Shown: positions 1 to 8,665, numbered from the stretch's first letter. The stretch is DNA of 64,000 bases from Clostridiaceae bacterium (GCA_018432235.1 JAHDLO010000026.1:227037-291036), one strand, 5' to 3'. Translations and numbers: made by a program. The notes: generated by a model from the sequence alone, not told the origin.

Positions 1-2
1 GG

Positions 3-431
3 TGGGAAAGGCTCAGTTCCTACCCTCGCCTAAAGCATAGAATAAGGGATGTCGTGCCACCTAAAGAGGTAGTGAACTATTACAATGGGGCCCAAATAAT
101 AATCAATATTCATCGAGAATATAATTGTAAATATTTAAATAGAAATTCCAGGGGTTTAAAGGCATATTCACCCAATAACAGGGTTTTTGATATTGCAGCC
201 TGCGGCGCCTTTCAAATAATTAGTGTAAGAAGAGATATTGATAAATATCTGAAAAATGGGAAAGAATGTGTAATTGCGAAGGACTCCAATGAGATAATCA
301 ATTATTGTGAATACTATTTAAAAAATCCCCAGGCCAGGAAGCAGATGACTGATAGTGCTTATACCAAGGTAATGGGAGAGCATAAAATGAGTGACCGTAT
401 CAAAAAAATAATCGGCTATCTGGGGGTATAA
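3..431 (+). CDS. C-terminal part of a CgeB-like glycosyltransferase (cut by window edge)
   Basis: The frame is open from the first bases of the window to a stop at 429-431, so the gene starts upstream; a GTG at 54 is unlikely to be the true start. The visible ~142 residues resemble the C-terminal half of CgeB/spore-maturation-type glycosyltransferases: a pattern of the NxHRE type (NIHRE), then RVFDIAACGAFQ, the sugar-nucleotide-binding region shared with GT1/GT4 enzymes, and a C-terminal helical tail. The family transfers sugars onto proteins or spore surface layers in the cytoplasm or mother cell. It is followed by more glycosyltransferase genes, which supports a surface glycosylation locus. 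Substrate is unknown. Confidence 0.7.
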   Translation, partial: WERLSSYPRLKHRIRDVVPPKEVVNYYNGAQIIINIHREYNCKYLNRNSRGLKAYSPNNRVFDIAACGAFQIISVRRDIDKYLKNGKECVIAKDSNEIINYCEYYLKNPQARKQMTDSAYTKVMGEHKMSDRIKKIIGYLGV

Positions 432-436
432 ATATT

Positions 437-456
437 AGGGCGACGGATGTCGCCCT
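437..456. terminator. Bidirectional stem-loop between convergent genes
   Basis: AGGGCGAC (437-444), loop GGAT, GTCGCCCT (449-456). It lies between the stops of the CgeB-like gene (+) and the GT-D-like gene (-), so it can end both transcripts; the flanks are AT-rich. Confidence 0.7.
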
Positions 457-486
457 TTAAATATTGACCTTGCTCTTGCAGCTCTA

Positions 487-1227
487 TTAACGAAACTGAC
501 GATGATAGCGCCTGCGCCATTCCTCTGTTGTGCCTCTAAGATGACTCTCGTTAAAGCCCGGCATAACAAAATCATTGATAGCATGACCAAAGTCTATAGC
601 CACCTTATTGCATTCCTTTGCGATACGTACACATAGCGGTACAGCAGGGATACCGGCAGCCACCAAAGCAACATCGAAGCTTCTGGCATAGCTTTTTATT
701 GTATTATAAACAGGATGCAGCTGATTGAACCCCTCCAGCGATAGGGTTTTTACTACCGTCAGACCCAGGCGTCGCATTCTGGGAAGCGCCTGTCGAGCCA
801 ATCGACCCACCACCAAAACTCTTTTTCCCTTCAAAAGCTTATATAACGGGCCACTTCCTCCCCCATGCAATTCCCAATTGATACGGGCATTGCAAATAAA
901 GGGTAGCTTTAAGCGGTTCCTTTCAATAATTTGCTCTAATAGAGGACCACATAGAAATACATCCCTGTTGTTTGAAAGACCAACAATGTCTGCCAGACTC
1001 AAAGCTTTTAAAAGAGAGTTTTTTATTAATGGAGAGGCTGCTGGTATACCCGCATAATCATATTGCTTTGCCACCTGCTGGTAATTTGGCACCAAATCAT
1101 AGCCCATAGCAAAGGCTTCACCATCTCCACATCTGACTAGAGATAAGCCGATTTTGTTATCCATAGCATACATAATTTTATTTGATACCTCATTAATAGA
1201 GCGAAAGCTGCCTTCATAGCTTAACAT
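487..1227 (-). CDS. GT-D-fold-like glycosyltransferase
   Basis: A 246-residue protein with the motif RCGDGEA near residue 33 and DFGHA near residue 217, both also present in the protein at 2071-2760. This motif pair and the length fit the GT-D-fold/DUF1792-like glycosyltransferases of Firmicutes, where the acidic DGE segment is expected to bind the nucleotide sugar. A Rossmann-like core (KGKRVLVVGRLARQ) lies mid-protein. The ATG is preceded on the minus strand by GGAGG. It is transcribed against its neighbours but belongs to the same sugar-transfer locus. Acceptor and donor are unknown; the family assignment is from motif recall. Confidence 0.6.
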   Translation of the reverse strand: MLSYEGSFRSINEVSNKIMYAMDNKIGLSLVRCGDGEAFAMGYDLVPNYQQVAKQYDYAGIPAASPLIKNSLLKALSLADIVGLSNNRDVFLCGPLLEQIIERNRLKLPFICNARINWELHGGGSGPLYKLLKGKRVLVVGRLARQALPRMRRLGLTVVKTLSLEGFNQLHPVYNTIKSYARSFDVALVAAGIPAVPLCVRIAKECNKVAIDFGHAINDFVMPGFNESHLRGTTEEWRRRYHRQFR

Positions 1228-1326
1228 AACAACTACCTCCTTTAAATGCTTTGCTTCATTATATTCGTCAAAATAAAATAAGCAATTATGATATTAGAGA
1301 ATATTATAAATTGAGGATGAGAAGGG

Positions 1327-2046
1327 GTGAAAATATTGATAAGCATTATAATACCTGTCTTCAATCAGCTTCATTTAACAAGAAATTGCTTAGCCTCTAT
1401 TAAAAAGCATACGGAGCTGCCATATGAGATTATAATTATTAATAATGGCTCAAAGGATAAGACCAGAGGCGTTTTAGGAAAATTGCCTTGGATTAAGCTT
1501 ATAAACAACACAAAGAACATGGGCTTTGCATATGCCTGTAATCAGGGAATTAAGCAGGCTTCAGGGAAATATGTTGTGCTGCTTAATAATGATACTATAG
1601 TATCGAGAAACTGGCTGAATAACATGATAAGCTGTCTTGATAGCAGTCCCAGGATTGGTATAGTGGGGCCGCTGTCAAATTTTGTGGCGGGAAGGCAATT
1701 GGTTAAAGGACCGGACCTTAAGCGGTACAAATTTGGTGATGGTGTGATGAATATTATGCAGCCAGCTAAATGGTTTGAGGTGGACTTTTTGTCGGGTTTT
1801 TGTATGGTGATAAAAAGAGAGGTTATAGAAAAAATAGGTTATTTGGATGAAAGATTCAACATAGGATCCTTTGAGGACAATGACTATTGCTTAAGAACCC
1901 TTCAAGGCGGCTATAGGCTAATGGTTGCAGGAGATACATTTATTTATCATTTTGGCAGCCAGACCTTTAAGGGAAATCGAATAGACGACAGAAGGGTAGG
2001 AGAAAGGAACAGGATCCTCTTTAATCAGAAATGGAATTTAAAATAG
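1327..2046 (+). CDS. Glycosyltransferase family 2
   Basis: A 239-residue GT-A-fold enzyme. The N-terminus (ISIIIPVFNQLHLTRNCL) is the nucleotide-binding strand of GT2 enzymes, followed by IIINNGSKD and the metal-binding region around VVLLNNDT (residues ~80-88), and an acceptor-side acidic motif FEDNDYCLR near residue 190. It starts at GTG 1327, with GAGGA about 10 nt upstream. No membrane segment is seen, so it should act in the cytoplasm on a lipid- or protein-linked acceptor. It is 24 nt upstream of the second GT-D-like gene and likely co-transcribed with it. Confidence 0.85.
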   Translation: MKILISIIIPVFNQLHLTRNCLASIKKHTELPYEIIIINNGSKDKTRGVLGKLPWIKLINNTKNMGFAYACNQGIKQASGKYVVLLNNDTIVSRNWLNNMISCLDSSPRIGIVGPLSNFVAGRQLVKGPDLKRYKFGDGVMNIMQPAKWFEVDFLSGFCMVIKREVIEKIGYLDERFNIGSFEDNDYCLRTLQGGYRLMVAGDTFIYHFGSQTFKGNRIDDRRVGERNRILFNQKWNLK

Positions 2047-2070
2047 GGGCGATGATAAGGATGTGATTAG

Positions 2071-2760
2071 ATGGAGGAGCTGGAAAAGCGTTTAATAACG
2101 CCGGATGATATAATTGCCAGGATGAGTGATGCCTATAAGCTTAAGAAAAAGCTATCAATTGTGAGGCTGGGAGACGGAGAGGCTCTGGCACTTGCTCAGG
2201 ACCTGGTTTTGCCCTGCAAGGAGATCAGAAAGAGAAATTTTTTACCCTATGCAGGATTGGTAGTGCCGAATTTAAAGGCTAGAGATGAACTGGCGGAGTC
2301 GGTAAGAAGAGCCAGTATAGTCGGTGTAGCGATAAACAGTACGCCGGATTTTACTCCTCTTTTGAAAAAGGCATTGGCAGCACATCGTATAGACATCAAT
2401 AAGCTTCAGCTTACAAATGCCTGCATAAATTACTTTTTGCTGGAAAATAATCGCCTTAAGCAGCTGCTGTTAAAGGAGCCTAAGCCGAGGGTCCTGCTGG
2501 TAGGCAATAAAACCGACAAATTAGCTGGCATTATGAGAAAAAGTGAAATCAGGGTTATTGCCGCTATTAAGCCAGTTATGGGAGTGCGGGATTGGAGAAG
2601 GGTAATGAAAATAATAACCCAGTATAAATTTGATATAGCTTTGGTATCTGCCGGAATAGCTGCAGTAATGCTTTCAGAAAAAATCGCAAATCATATGAAT
2701 AAGATATCGCTGGACTTCGGGCATGCTGCCAATGAAATCATTAAGAATAATAGCTTTTAG
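2071..2760 (+). CDS. GT-D-fold-like glycosyltransferase, second copy
   Basis: 229 residues, a diverged paralogue of the minus-strand protein at 487-1227: VRLGDGEALALAQDLV near residue 31 matches its VRCGDGEAFAMGYDLV, and LDFGHAANE near the C-terminus matches IDFGHAIND. A central PRVLLVGNKTDKL segment fits a nucleotide-sugar-binding Rossmann strand. It follows the GT2 gene closely and ends in a strong stem-loop. Two paralogues beside GT2 and CgeB-like genes suggest successive additions to one glycan, which is inference. Confidence 0.6.
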   Translation: MEELEKRLITPDDIIARMSDAYKLKKKLSIVRLGDGEALALAQDLVLPCKEIRKRNFLPYAGLVVPNLKARDELAESVRRASIVGVAINSTPDFTPLLKKALAAHRIDINKLQLTNACINYFLLENNRLKQLLLKEPKPRVLLVGNKTDKLAGIMRKSEIRVIAAIKPVMGVRDWRRVMKIITQYKFDIALVSAGIAAVMLSEKIANHMNKISLDFGHAANEIIKNNSF

Positions 2761-2778
2761 AACCCCTGAGGGGGTTCT
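2759..2778 (+). terminator. Stem-loop after glycosyltransferase gene
   Basis: AGAACCCC (2759-2766), loop TGAG, GGGGTTCT (2771-2778) directly overlapping the stop codon. There is no clear T-run, so it may be a weak terminator or an mRNA-protecting hairpin. Confidence 0.6.
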
Positions 2779-2882
2779 AATTCATGCACGAAAAGCCCAG
2801 AACAGTAATATTATTTAAGCAGGAAAACCTATGATCCATGTCGCTGCCCCATTACCCTTTACATATAAGGAGGTGAAGGAAT

Positions 2883-3530
2883 ATGGCGATTTATCGATTT
2901 ATCAGTAACAGTGTCGGCACCTATGTCAGGGAAGCAGGTGATTTAAGCTTTTCGGAGCTTGCTGTCAAATTGACGAATACACCGGAGGTTTGGCCTGAAA
3001 TAAAGGTGTTGATGCCACTGGCTGCTTTAAAGCCAGAGTGGATATGGCAAACAAATCCAATAACCACAGTGGGGGCTTCCGTAGGACAGATAAGATATTT
3101 TGGAAGAGGCATAAGTTTCTTAGGCCTTCAGCCCCAGGCAACAGCCTACAATGCTTCGATATCACTTTTAGTATTGGTGGATGATGCCTTTAGCGGAAAG
3201 CTCAGGGTTGAAGGATATATTCTTGATCAGTTAACAAGTACAAATAGCTATGACATTACTGAAGGGGATGTCAGCATAAGGGGAGGGATTAACAGCTTAG
3301 GTCCGCCATACAAATGGCAATTTGCCTCAAAATATACTATTGAGTCACCTATCATAGCCGGTACAACAGAAATTAGAGTTTACCTAGAGATAGAGGCGAT
3401 AAACTATCCTCAGGAAAAAGGAACACCGCAGTCAAATCCGGCTGGCTTACAATATCTATTGGAGGTGGCTAACATACCAGCGGTGAATACCTCAAGTGTA
3501 TCAGATATAGTGCCGGTATTACTATTTTAA
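2883..3530 (+). CDS. Unknown protein, 215 aa, beta-rich
   Basis: I do not recognise the family. The start ATG has AAGGAGGTG at ideal spacing and the gene ends in its own terminator, so it is a real monocistronic gene. The sequence lacks a signal peptide, long hydrophobic helices and cysteines, and alternates hydrophobic and polar residues with many Gly, Ser, Thr and Ile, typical of beta-sandwich structural proteins. It sits among glycosyltransferase genes, including a CgeB-like one, so a glycosylated spore-coat, exosporium or other surface protein is a reasonable guess, not a demonstrated function. Confidence 0.6.
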   Translation: MAIYRFISNSVGTYVREAGDLSFSELAVKLTNTPEVWPEIKVLMPLAALKPEWIWQTNPITTVGASVGQIRYFGRGISFLGLQPQATAYNASISLLVLVDDAFSGKLRVEGYILDQLTSTNSYDITEGDVSIRGGINSLGPPYKWQFASKYTIESPIIAGTTEIRVYLEIEAINYPQEKGTPQSNPAGLQYLLEVANIPAVNTSSVSDIVPVLLF

Positions 3531-3536
3531 ATATAT

Positions 3537-3572
3537 GCCCTTGCCTCCAATGGGGGTAAGGGCTTTAAAAAA
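3537..3572 (+). terminator. Terminator after unknown 215-aa gene
   Basis: GCCCTTGCCTCC (3537-3548) pairs with GGGGGTAAGGGC (3552-3563), followed by TTTAAAAAA. The hairpin lies within an open frame that runs into the next gene, which argues that the next gene starts after it. Confidence 0.65.
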
Positions 3573-3627
3573 AGTGGATTTATCTCAACCTTCAATTGAC
3601 GCAAGGTACTTGGGAGGAGGTGAATCA

Positions 3628-5436
3628 ATGGATAATCAAGATATTAGATTAAGTCTATGCATGATTGTAAAAAATGAAGAAAAAAACCTGGCAAGATGCC
3701 TGGATAGTGTGAAAGCGGTGGTTGATGAAATCGTAATCATAGATACCGGCTCCACAGATGCAACAAAGACTATAGCCGGATTTTATACGGACCTCATATA
3801 TGATTTTGAATGGCAGGAGGACTTCAGTAGGGCTAGGAACTTCGCCGCCTCTCATGCAAGGGGGAAATGGATACTGACAATGGATGCAGACGATGAGCTG
3901 GAGACGCAGGATAAGGATTTATTGCTAAAGCTGCTGGAAAATGACGAGATAGAAGCTTATTTCTTTCCTGTTACCAGCTTTATAGGTGAAGCTGCAGGGC
4001 TGGAGAGAGTCATAAACATGAACCTGAGATTGTATAGAAACAAAAGGGATTATCAATATACAGGAAGAGTCCATGAGGAGCTGGCTTTAAATATATTAAG
4101 GGCTAAGCCTGAGGCAAAAATGGTATCAAGAAATGTCCGTATATATCATTATGGATACACGCCAAAGGAGATAAAGCTGAAGGAAAAGAATAGCAGAAAC
4201 AGGAGAATATTAGAGCTGATGCTGGAGGAAAATCAGGAGGATGCCTTTTTATTGTTTGCACTGGGAAATGAATGCTTTGTTTCAAATGATTATAAGAGTG
4301 CATTGCAGCTTTATAATGGCGCTCTAAATAAAATAACGCCAGATTGCGGCTATGAATCGACGTTGATGCTAAGGATAGCCCTTTCCTTGATAGAACTGAA
4401 GGATTATGCTGGCGGTTTGGCGATGCTTGAAGAAGGAAGGGCTAAGTTTCCGAAGCAGACAGATTTTATGTTTATAAAGGGAATCCTTCTTAAGGCTCAG
4501 CAAAAGCATTCAGCTGCAATAAGCTGCTTTAAAAGATGTCTTGAGATAGGTGAGGCACCTATAGCGTACAGGTTTGTTGAGGGGGTAGGCACTTTCAAAT
4601 CTCATTGCTGCCTGGGTGATATATTTTATGAACAGGGGAAGTATGACCTTGCCCTCGAAGCATATACAGCAGCGGTTGCATATCAGATAAATTACGAAAG
4701 AGCAGTGGAGGGCATGATCGCTACAGCGATAAAGCTTAGTGATGCAGTGAGGGGAGCGAAGATAGTAGAAGACTTGTTGGCACCCTTGGATATCCACAAA
4801 GCCTATTATTTAAGCAGAGCATATTTTAAGCTGAAGGCCTACGCTTTAGCTCTGCATTATATTATAATTGTAAATGATGAAGCCAAGGGCTATTCCAGTA
4901 TGCTCCTACAGGCAAAAATATATTTTTATACCGGTGATCTACAGAATTCAATTAAGATAATTGAGACAATCGAGGATAATGAATTTGTTGATATAGATTT
5001 TTTACAGCTGCAGCTGATGTGTTATTTGCTGCTGGAGGCGCATGTGAAGGTACCCCGGGTATTAGCAAGGCTAAAGGAGATGGATGAAGACCATCTAAGC
5101 TATGCCACCTACAACGCACTGGTGGCTCTGCTGAAGGAGGGAGAAGTAAGAGACTTCCCTCCTACAGACTCATCTGAGGTATGGGAATATACAAATATCA
5201 TATTTCAAATTTTAAAGCGATTACTGGAAATACAAGCGCTGGATCTGTTTAAGAAATCAGTTAAGCTGCTTGAGTATGTTAAGGATCCCAATGCCTTATT
5301 AAGACTAGGAAAGCTTTATTATCACTTTGGATATCCCATCCAGGCAGGGGTGGAAATTACTCGTTCCATTGCGTTATATGATGTATCTGATGATGAAGGC
5401 AATCGTATATTGATGGAGATTAATAAAGAAAAATAA
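3628..5436 (+). CDS. Glycosyltransferase family 2 fused to TPR repeats
   Basis: A ~602-residue protein. The start ATG at 3628 is chosen because GGGAGGAGGTG precedes it; the longer frame from 3535 crosses a terminator hairpin. Residues ~8-230 form a GT2 domain (LSLCMIVKNEEKNLARCL, IIDTGSTDAT, and DADDEL as the metal-binding motif). The rest is helical repeats of the tetratricopeptide type (for example LFALGNECFVSNDYKSALQLY). Such GT2-TPR enzymes, SunS-like in outline, glycosylate proteins or peptides, with the repeats binding the acceptor. It follows the unknown 215-aa protein, a possible acceptor. Confidence 0.8.
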   Translation: MDNQDIRLSLCMIVKNEEKNLARCLDSVKAVVDEIVIIDTGSTDATKTIAGFYTDLIYDFEWQEDFSRARNFAASHARGKWILTMDADDELETQDKDLLLKLLENDEIEAYFFPVTSFIGEAAGLERVINMNLRLYRNKRDYQYTGRVHEELALNILRAKPEAKMVSRNVRIYHYGYTPKEIKLKEKNSRNRRILELMLEENQEDAFLLFALGNECFVSNDYKSALQLYNGALNKITPDCGYESTLMLRIALSLIELKDYAGGLAMLEEGRAKFPKQTDFMFIKGILLKAQQKHSAAISCFKRCLEIGEAPIAYRFVEGVGTFKSHCCLGDIFYEQGKYDLALEAYTAAVAYQINYERAVEGMIATAIKLSDAVRGAKIVEDLLAPLDIHKAYYLSRAYFKLKAYALALHYIIIVNDEAKGYSSMLLQAKIYFYTGDLQNSIKIIETIEDNEFVDIDFLQLQLMCYLLLEAHVKVPRVLARLKEMDEDHLSYATYNALVALLKEGEVRDFPPTDSSEVWEYTNIIFQILKRLLEIQALDLFKKSVKLLEYVKDPNALLRLGKLYYHFGYPIQAGVEITRSIALYDVSDDEGNRILMEINKEK

Positions 5437-5460
5437 AGCATTGTGCTTTTGAGAGATATT

Positions 5461-5498
5461 AGCCCAGGCATTTCATAATGTCTGGGCTTTGATGATTT
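5461..5498 (+). terminator. Terminator closing the glycosyltransferase locus
   Basis: AGCCCAGGCAT (5461-5471) and ATGTCTGGGCT (5478-5488) form an 11-bp stem with one mismatch, then TTGATGATTTTT. The rest of the gap up to 5608 holds no gene I can support. Confidence 0.75.
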
Positions 5499-5608
5499 TT
5501 AAGTACCTGCAATATAACACAGTGGGGTACTAGGAATTATAAAAGGATAAAATGGAAAAGGCAAAAAAAGAAAAACTTTCAAAACCCAAAAATACTTAAT
5601 GGTGAATG

Positions 5609-5637
5609 TTGACAAAAATACTAGGATATAATATACT
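5609..5637 (+). promoter_or_regulatory. SigA promoter of the iscR operon
   Basis: TTGACA (5609-5614), 17-nt spacer, TATACT (5632-5637). The spacer and -10 region contain TACTAGGATATAATATACTA, an imperfect inverted repeat that could be the Rrf2-family operator for autoregulation; that part is inference. Confidence 0.85.
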
Positions 5638-5687
5638 AATGATGAATTCCAATCAAATCACTTGGGATTAAAAAAAGGAGTGATAGT

Positions 5688-6137
5688 ATGAAGTTATCGA
5701 CGAAGGGAAGATATGGCTTAAAAGCAATGTATGATCTAGCTATTCACTTCGGTGACGGTCCTATATCCCTTAAGAATATAGCTGAGCGACAGCGGATTTC
5801 TGACCACTATCTTGAGCAGTTAATAGCGACTCTTAGAAAATCAGGGCTTGTTAAAAGCGTCAGGGGTGCTCAGGGAGGATATACACTTTCAGAGTCACCA
5901 GAAAAAATTACAGTAGGAGAAATCATCCGTTCATTAGAGGGACCTTTAGGCGTAGCGGAATGCTCGCTGGAGGAGGAGCCTACTGCCTGTGAGAACGCCG
6001 AATGCTGCGTAACAAGGGTGATATGGAAAAAAATTCAGGATAGCATAAGTGATGTCATAGATTCAATTACCCTTCAGGACATGGTGGATGATTATTATAG
6101 AATGAACAAGAAGGATAATTTAATGTTTTATATATAA
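5688..6137 (+). CDS. iscR: Rrf2-family transcriptional regulator, IscR-like
   Basis: 149 residues starting MKLSTKGRYGL, the hallmark start of IscR/CymR-type Rrf2 proteins. An N-terminal winged helix (about residues 1-65; SDHYLEQLIATLRKSGLV recognition region, then the VRGAQGGY wing) is followed by a dimerisation helix and a cysteine cluster (AECSLEEEPTACENAECC, residues ~90-107) that can hold a [2Fe-2S] cluster. The third ligand spacing is like IscR rather than CymR. It heads the operon with nifS and nifU and so should sense Fe-S status and repress the operon. RBS AAAAGGAGTG lies upstream of the ATG. Confidence 0.88.
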   Translation: MKLSTKGRYGLKAMYDLAIHFGDGPISLKNIAERQRISDHYLEQLIATLRKSGLVKSVRGAQGGYTLSESPEKITVGEIIRSLEGPLGVAECSLEEEPTACENAECCVTRVIWKKIQDSISDVIDSITLQDMVDDYYRMNKKDNLMFYI

Positions 6138-6166
6138 TAAAGAACAAGTCGTAAGGAGATGTAGAC

Positions 6167-7345
6167 ATGAGAAAAAAAGTATATTTAGACTACTCTGCAA
6201 CAACACCGATGAAGAAGGAAGTTTTAGATGAAATGCTGCCATTCTTTAATGTGCAGTTTGGAAATCCTTCCAGCATTCATTCCTTCGGCAGGGATAACAA
6301 AACAGCTGTAGCGAAGGCAAGGGAGCAAATTGCCAAAACCATCAATGCGGCATCAGATGAAATATTCTTTACTGCTGGTGGTTCCGAGTCCGACAACTGG
6401 GCCATCAAGGGTGTTGCCTATGCACTTAAGGAGAAGGGAAAACATATCATTACCTCCAAAATCGAGCATCATGCTGTTTTACACACCTGTCAGTATTTGG
6501 AAAAGGAAGGCTTTGAAGTTACTTACTTAAATGTTGATGCTTACGGCCTAATCAGCCTTGAGGAGCTGAAGGCTGCAATTAGACCTGATACAATCCTTAT
6601 TACGATTATGTTCGCAAATAATGAAATCGGAACGGTAGAGCCTGTAAAGGAAATAGCAGCAATGGCAAAGGCGCATGGCATTACCTTCCATACTGATGCA
6701 GTTCAAGCCTATGGTAATTTGCCAATAGATGTTAAGGAACTGGGCATTGACTTGATGTCAATTTCTGCCCATAAGGTATATGGACCTAAAGGAATCGGTG
6801 CGCTTTATGTGAAAAAGGGAACTAAATTGCATCCCTTGATTCATGGCGGTGCTCAGGAGAAAAAGAGAAGAGCAGGAACCGAGAACGTGCCGGGTATTGT
6901 AGGCTTCGGAAAGGCAGCTGAAATGGCTTTTGAGGATTTAGAGGGACATATGGAAAGCCTTATTTCAAAAAGAGATCGCCTCATTCAGGAGCTGAAGGAA
7001 AGGATTCCCTTTATGCATTTAAATGGGCATCCAACCAAGAGGCTTCCGGGAAATGTTAATATTTGTATTCAATTTATTGAAGGAGAAGCACTATTATTGA
7101 GTTTGGATATGGTAGGCATAGCCTCCTCCAGCGGTTCAGCCTGCACCTCTGGCTCATTGGATCCGTCTCATGTGCTGATGGCAATTGGTTTGACCCACGA
7201 GGTTGCCCATGGCTCCCTAAGAATTACAATAGGTGACTTTACTACAGATGAGGATATTGATTATGTGATTCAGCAGCTGCCGCCTATTGTAGACCGATTA
7301 AGACAAATGTCACCGCTGTTTGAGAAGGTAAAAGGAGGAAATTAA
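6167..7345 (+). CDS. nifS: Cysteine desulfurase, NifS/IscS type
   Basis: 392 residues, class V PLP-dependent aminotransferase fold. It removes sulfur from L-cysteine to give alanine and an enzyme persulfide for Fe-S assembly. Visible motifs: N-terminal YLDYSATTP, HHAVLHT around residue 100, the PLP lysine in SAHKVYGPKG (Lys203), and the catalytic-loop cysteine in SGSACTSGS (Cys326). Length is normal for group I desulfurases. It lies 29 nt after iscR and 1 nt before nifU, so the three form one operon and the scaffold is its obvious sulfur acceptor. Confidence 0.95.
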   Translation: MRKKVYLDYSATTPMKKEVLDEMLPFFNVQFGNPSSIHSFGRDNKTAVAKAREQIAKTINAASDEIFFTAGGSESDNWAIKGVAYALKEKGKHIITSKIEHHAVLHTCQYLEKEGFEVTYLNVDAYGLISLEELKAAIRPDTILITIMFANNEIGTVEPVKEIAAMAKAHGITFHTDAVQAYGNLPIDVKELGIDLMSISAHKVYGPKGIGALYVKKGTKLHPLIHGGAQEKKRRAGTENVPGIVGFGKAAEMAFEDLEGHMESLISKRDRLIQELKERIPFMHLNGHPTKRLPGNVNICIQFIEGEALLLSLDMVGIASSSGSACTSGSLDPSHVLMAIGLTHEVAHGSLRITIGDFTTDEDIDYVIQQLPPIVDRLRQMSPLFEKVKGGN

Positions 7346-7346
7346 T

Positions 7347-7793
7347 ATGTACAGTGATAAAGTAATGGATCATTTTATGAATCCCAGAAATGTAGGGGAA
7401 ATAGAAAATGCAGATGCAGTTGGTCAGGTTGGAAATCCTAAATGCGGAGATATAATGAAAATGTATTTAAAGATAGAGGATGGCGTCATCGTAGATGTTA
7501 AATTCAAAACCTTCGGCTGTGGGTCAGCTATAGCCACCTCCAGCATGGCGACTGAAATGATCATGGGTAAGACAATAGAGGAGGCATTAAACCTTTCAAA
7601 TAAGGCTGTGGCAGAGGCTTTAGACGGACTTCCGCCGGTGAAAATGCATTGCTCTGTTTTGGCTGAACAGGCTGTAAAATCAGCTATCTATCATTACGCT
7701 GAAAAAAATGGGCTTTACTTTAAGGAGCTGGAAGGCTTTGATCCAGATGCCGATGAGGACCATCATCATGACGAGGAAAGCTGTCATATATAG
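7347..7793 (+). CDS. nifU: Fe-S cluster scaffold, NifU/IscU type
   Basis: 148 residues. The three conserved ligand cysteines are Cys33 (GNPKCGD, with Asp35), Cys58 (FGCGSA) and Cys102 (MHCSVLA, after His101), as in IscU/NifU N-terminal domains. It receives sulfur from the adjacent NifS and assembles a transient cluster. There is no separate NifU C-terminal domain. The C-terminal tail is unusual: acidic and histidine-rich (DEDHHHDEESCHI), which may bind metal. Followed by a strong terminator. Confidence 0.95.
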   Translation: MYSDKVMDHFMNPRNVGEIENADAVGQVGNPKCGDIMKMYLKIEDGVIVDVKFKTFGCGSAIATSSMATEMIMGKTIEEALNLSNKAVAEALDGLPPVKMHCSVLAEQAVKSAIYHYAEKNGLYFKELEGFDPDADEDHHHDEESCHI

Positions 7794-7810
7794 ACACAAA
7801 ATACCTAATT

Positions 7811-7844
7811 AAAATGCAGGGATTACCTGCATTTTTTCTTTTTT
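7811..7844 (+). terminator. Terminator of the iscR-nifS-nifU operon
   Basis: AAAATGCAGG (7811-7820), loop GATTA, CCTGCATTTT (7826-7835), then a T-rich run to 7844. Classic Rho-independent terminator. Confidence 0.92.
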
Positions 7845-7885
7845 GAATGGAAAAATATAATTGATGGCTGAAGGAGGGAAATATC

Positions 7886-8431
7886 ATGCTGAGCTGCCTC
7901 GATATTATTGGAAAGCAAATTATTAATTGTAGAAATCAGACCACCAGCTATAATGTTGCGGACATCCTTTTTCAAAGGAGAGAGCTGAAGGTCATTGCGC
8001 TTCGATTAAATACGACAAAAAAAAGTAAAACAACGCTCTTTCTGCCCCTCAGAAAAATAATAGATGTCAATGAAAGAGGAGTAATTATTCAACAGGTAGG
8101 AGATATCGTTAAGCTGGAGGAGGCACCGTCACTGGCGAAGACCTTTAAGGAATTTAGAAGCATCATAGGCTTCGAGGTCTACTCTGCTACACAGGATTTA
8201 TTGGGTATTGTAAAGAATTATAAATTTGATCTTAGAACAGGAGAAATCATGAGCTTTGTCATAAGTGAAGGCTTCTTTACAGATATTACCTCCGGATATT
8301 CCCTTTTGCCCCCCATCACCAGCATAGACTATGGAAAAAAAGCAATTGTTATGGCGGAGGGGGAGGAATTACTTATTTCCAGCAGCACAGGCGGCTTGAA
8401 AAAATTACTTGGTATAGATGACCGCATATAA
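7886..8431 (+). CDS. PRC-barrel domain protein, YrrD-like
   Basis: 181 residues with two PRC-barrel-like halves: an N-terminal one beginning with LDIIGKQIIN and a second beginning with SIIGFEVYSATQDLLGIV near residue 95. PRC barrels bind RNA or protein partners; the exact role of YrrD-like proteins is not known. RBS GGAGGG precedes the ATG. In Bacillus subtilis a PRC-barrel gene (yrrD) also lies between the cysteine desulfurase region and alaS, so the position supports the assignment. No membrane segment. Confidence 0.75.
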   Translation: MLSCLDIIGKQIINCRNQTTSYNVADILFQRRELKVIALRLNTTKKSKTTLFLPLRKIIDVNERGVIIQQVGDIVKLEEAPSLAKTFKEFRSIIGFEVYSATQDLLGIVKNYKFDLRTGEIMSFVISEGFFTDITSGYSLLPPITSIDYGKKAIVMAEGEELLISSSTGGLKKLLGIDDRI

Positions 8432-8472
8432 CAAAGAATAAATTTGAGGAATCTAATTGAGGAGTGATAAGA

Positions 8473-8643
8473 ATGAATAGAGGAAGCAGTATGACTGGTT
8501 TATTAACAGCAGGCATTGTAGGTGTTACTATAGGTGCCTACGCAGTAAGCCACATATCTCCAAGGGAAAGAAAAAAGGCAATGAAAAGAACAAGAAGGAT
8601 GTTGACAAAGGCAACAGGAATGCTAATATCCAATATACTATAA
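8473..8643 (+). CDS. Small membrane protein, 56 aa (DUF3918/YtxH-like)
   Basis: A 56-residue frame from ATG 8473 with GAGGAGTGATAAG at good spacing, and a terminator right after it. Residues ~8-26 are one hydrophobic, glycine-rich helix (TGLLTAGIVGVTIGAYAV), followed by a strongly basic tail (RERKKAMKRTRR). The shape resembles the small YrzQ/DUF3918 or YtxH-like proteins, and B. subtilis has small genes at the equivalent place after yrrD. Function unknown; the family link is inference. Confidence 0.6.
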   Translation: MNRGSSMTGLLTAGIVGVTIGAYAVSHISPRERKKAMKRTRRMLTKATGMLISNIL

Positions 8644-8645
8644 GG

Positions 8646-8665
8646 GCAGCTTCAAAGCTGCTTTT
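8646..8665 (+). terminator. Terminator after small membrane protein
   Basis: GCAGCT (8646-8651), loop TCAA, AGCTGC (8656-8661), then TTTT. Confidence 0.75.
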
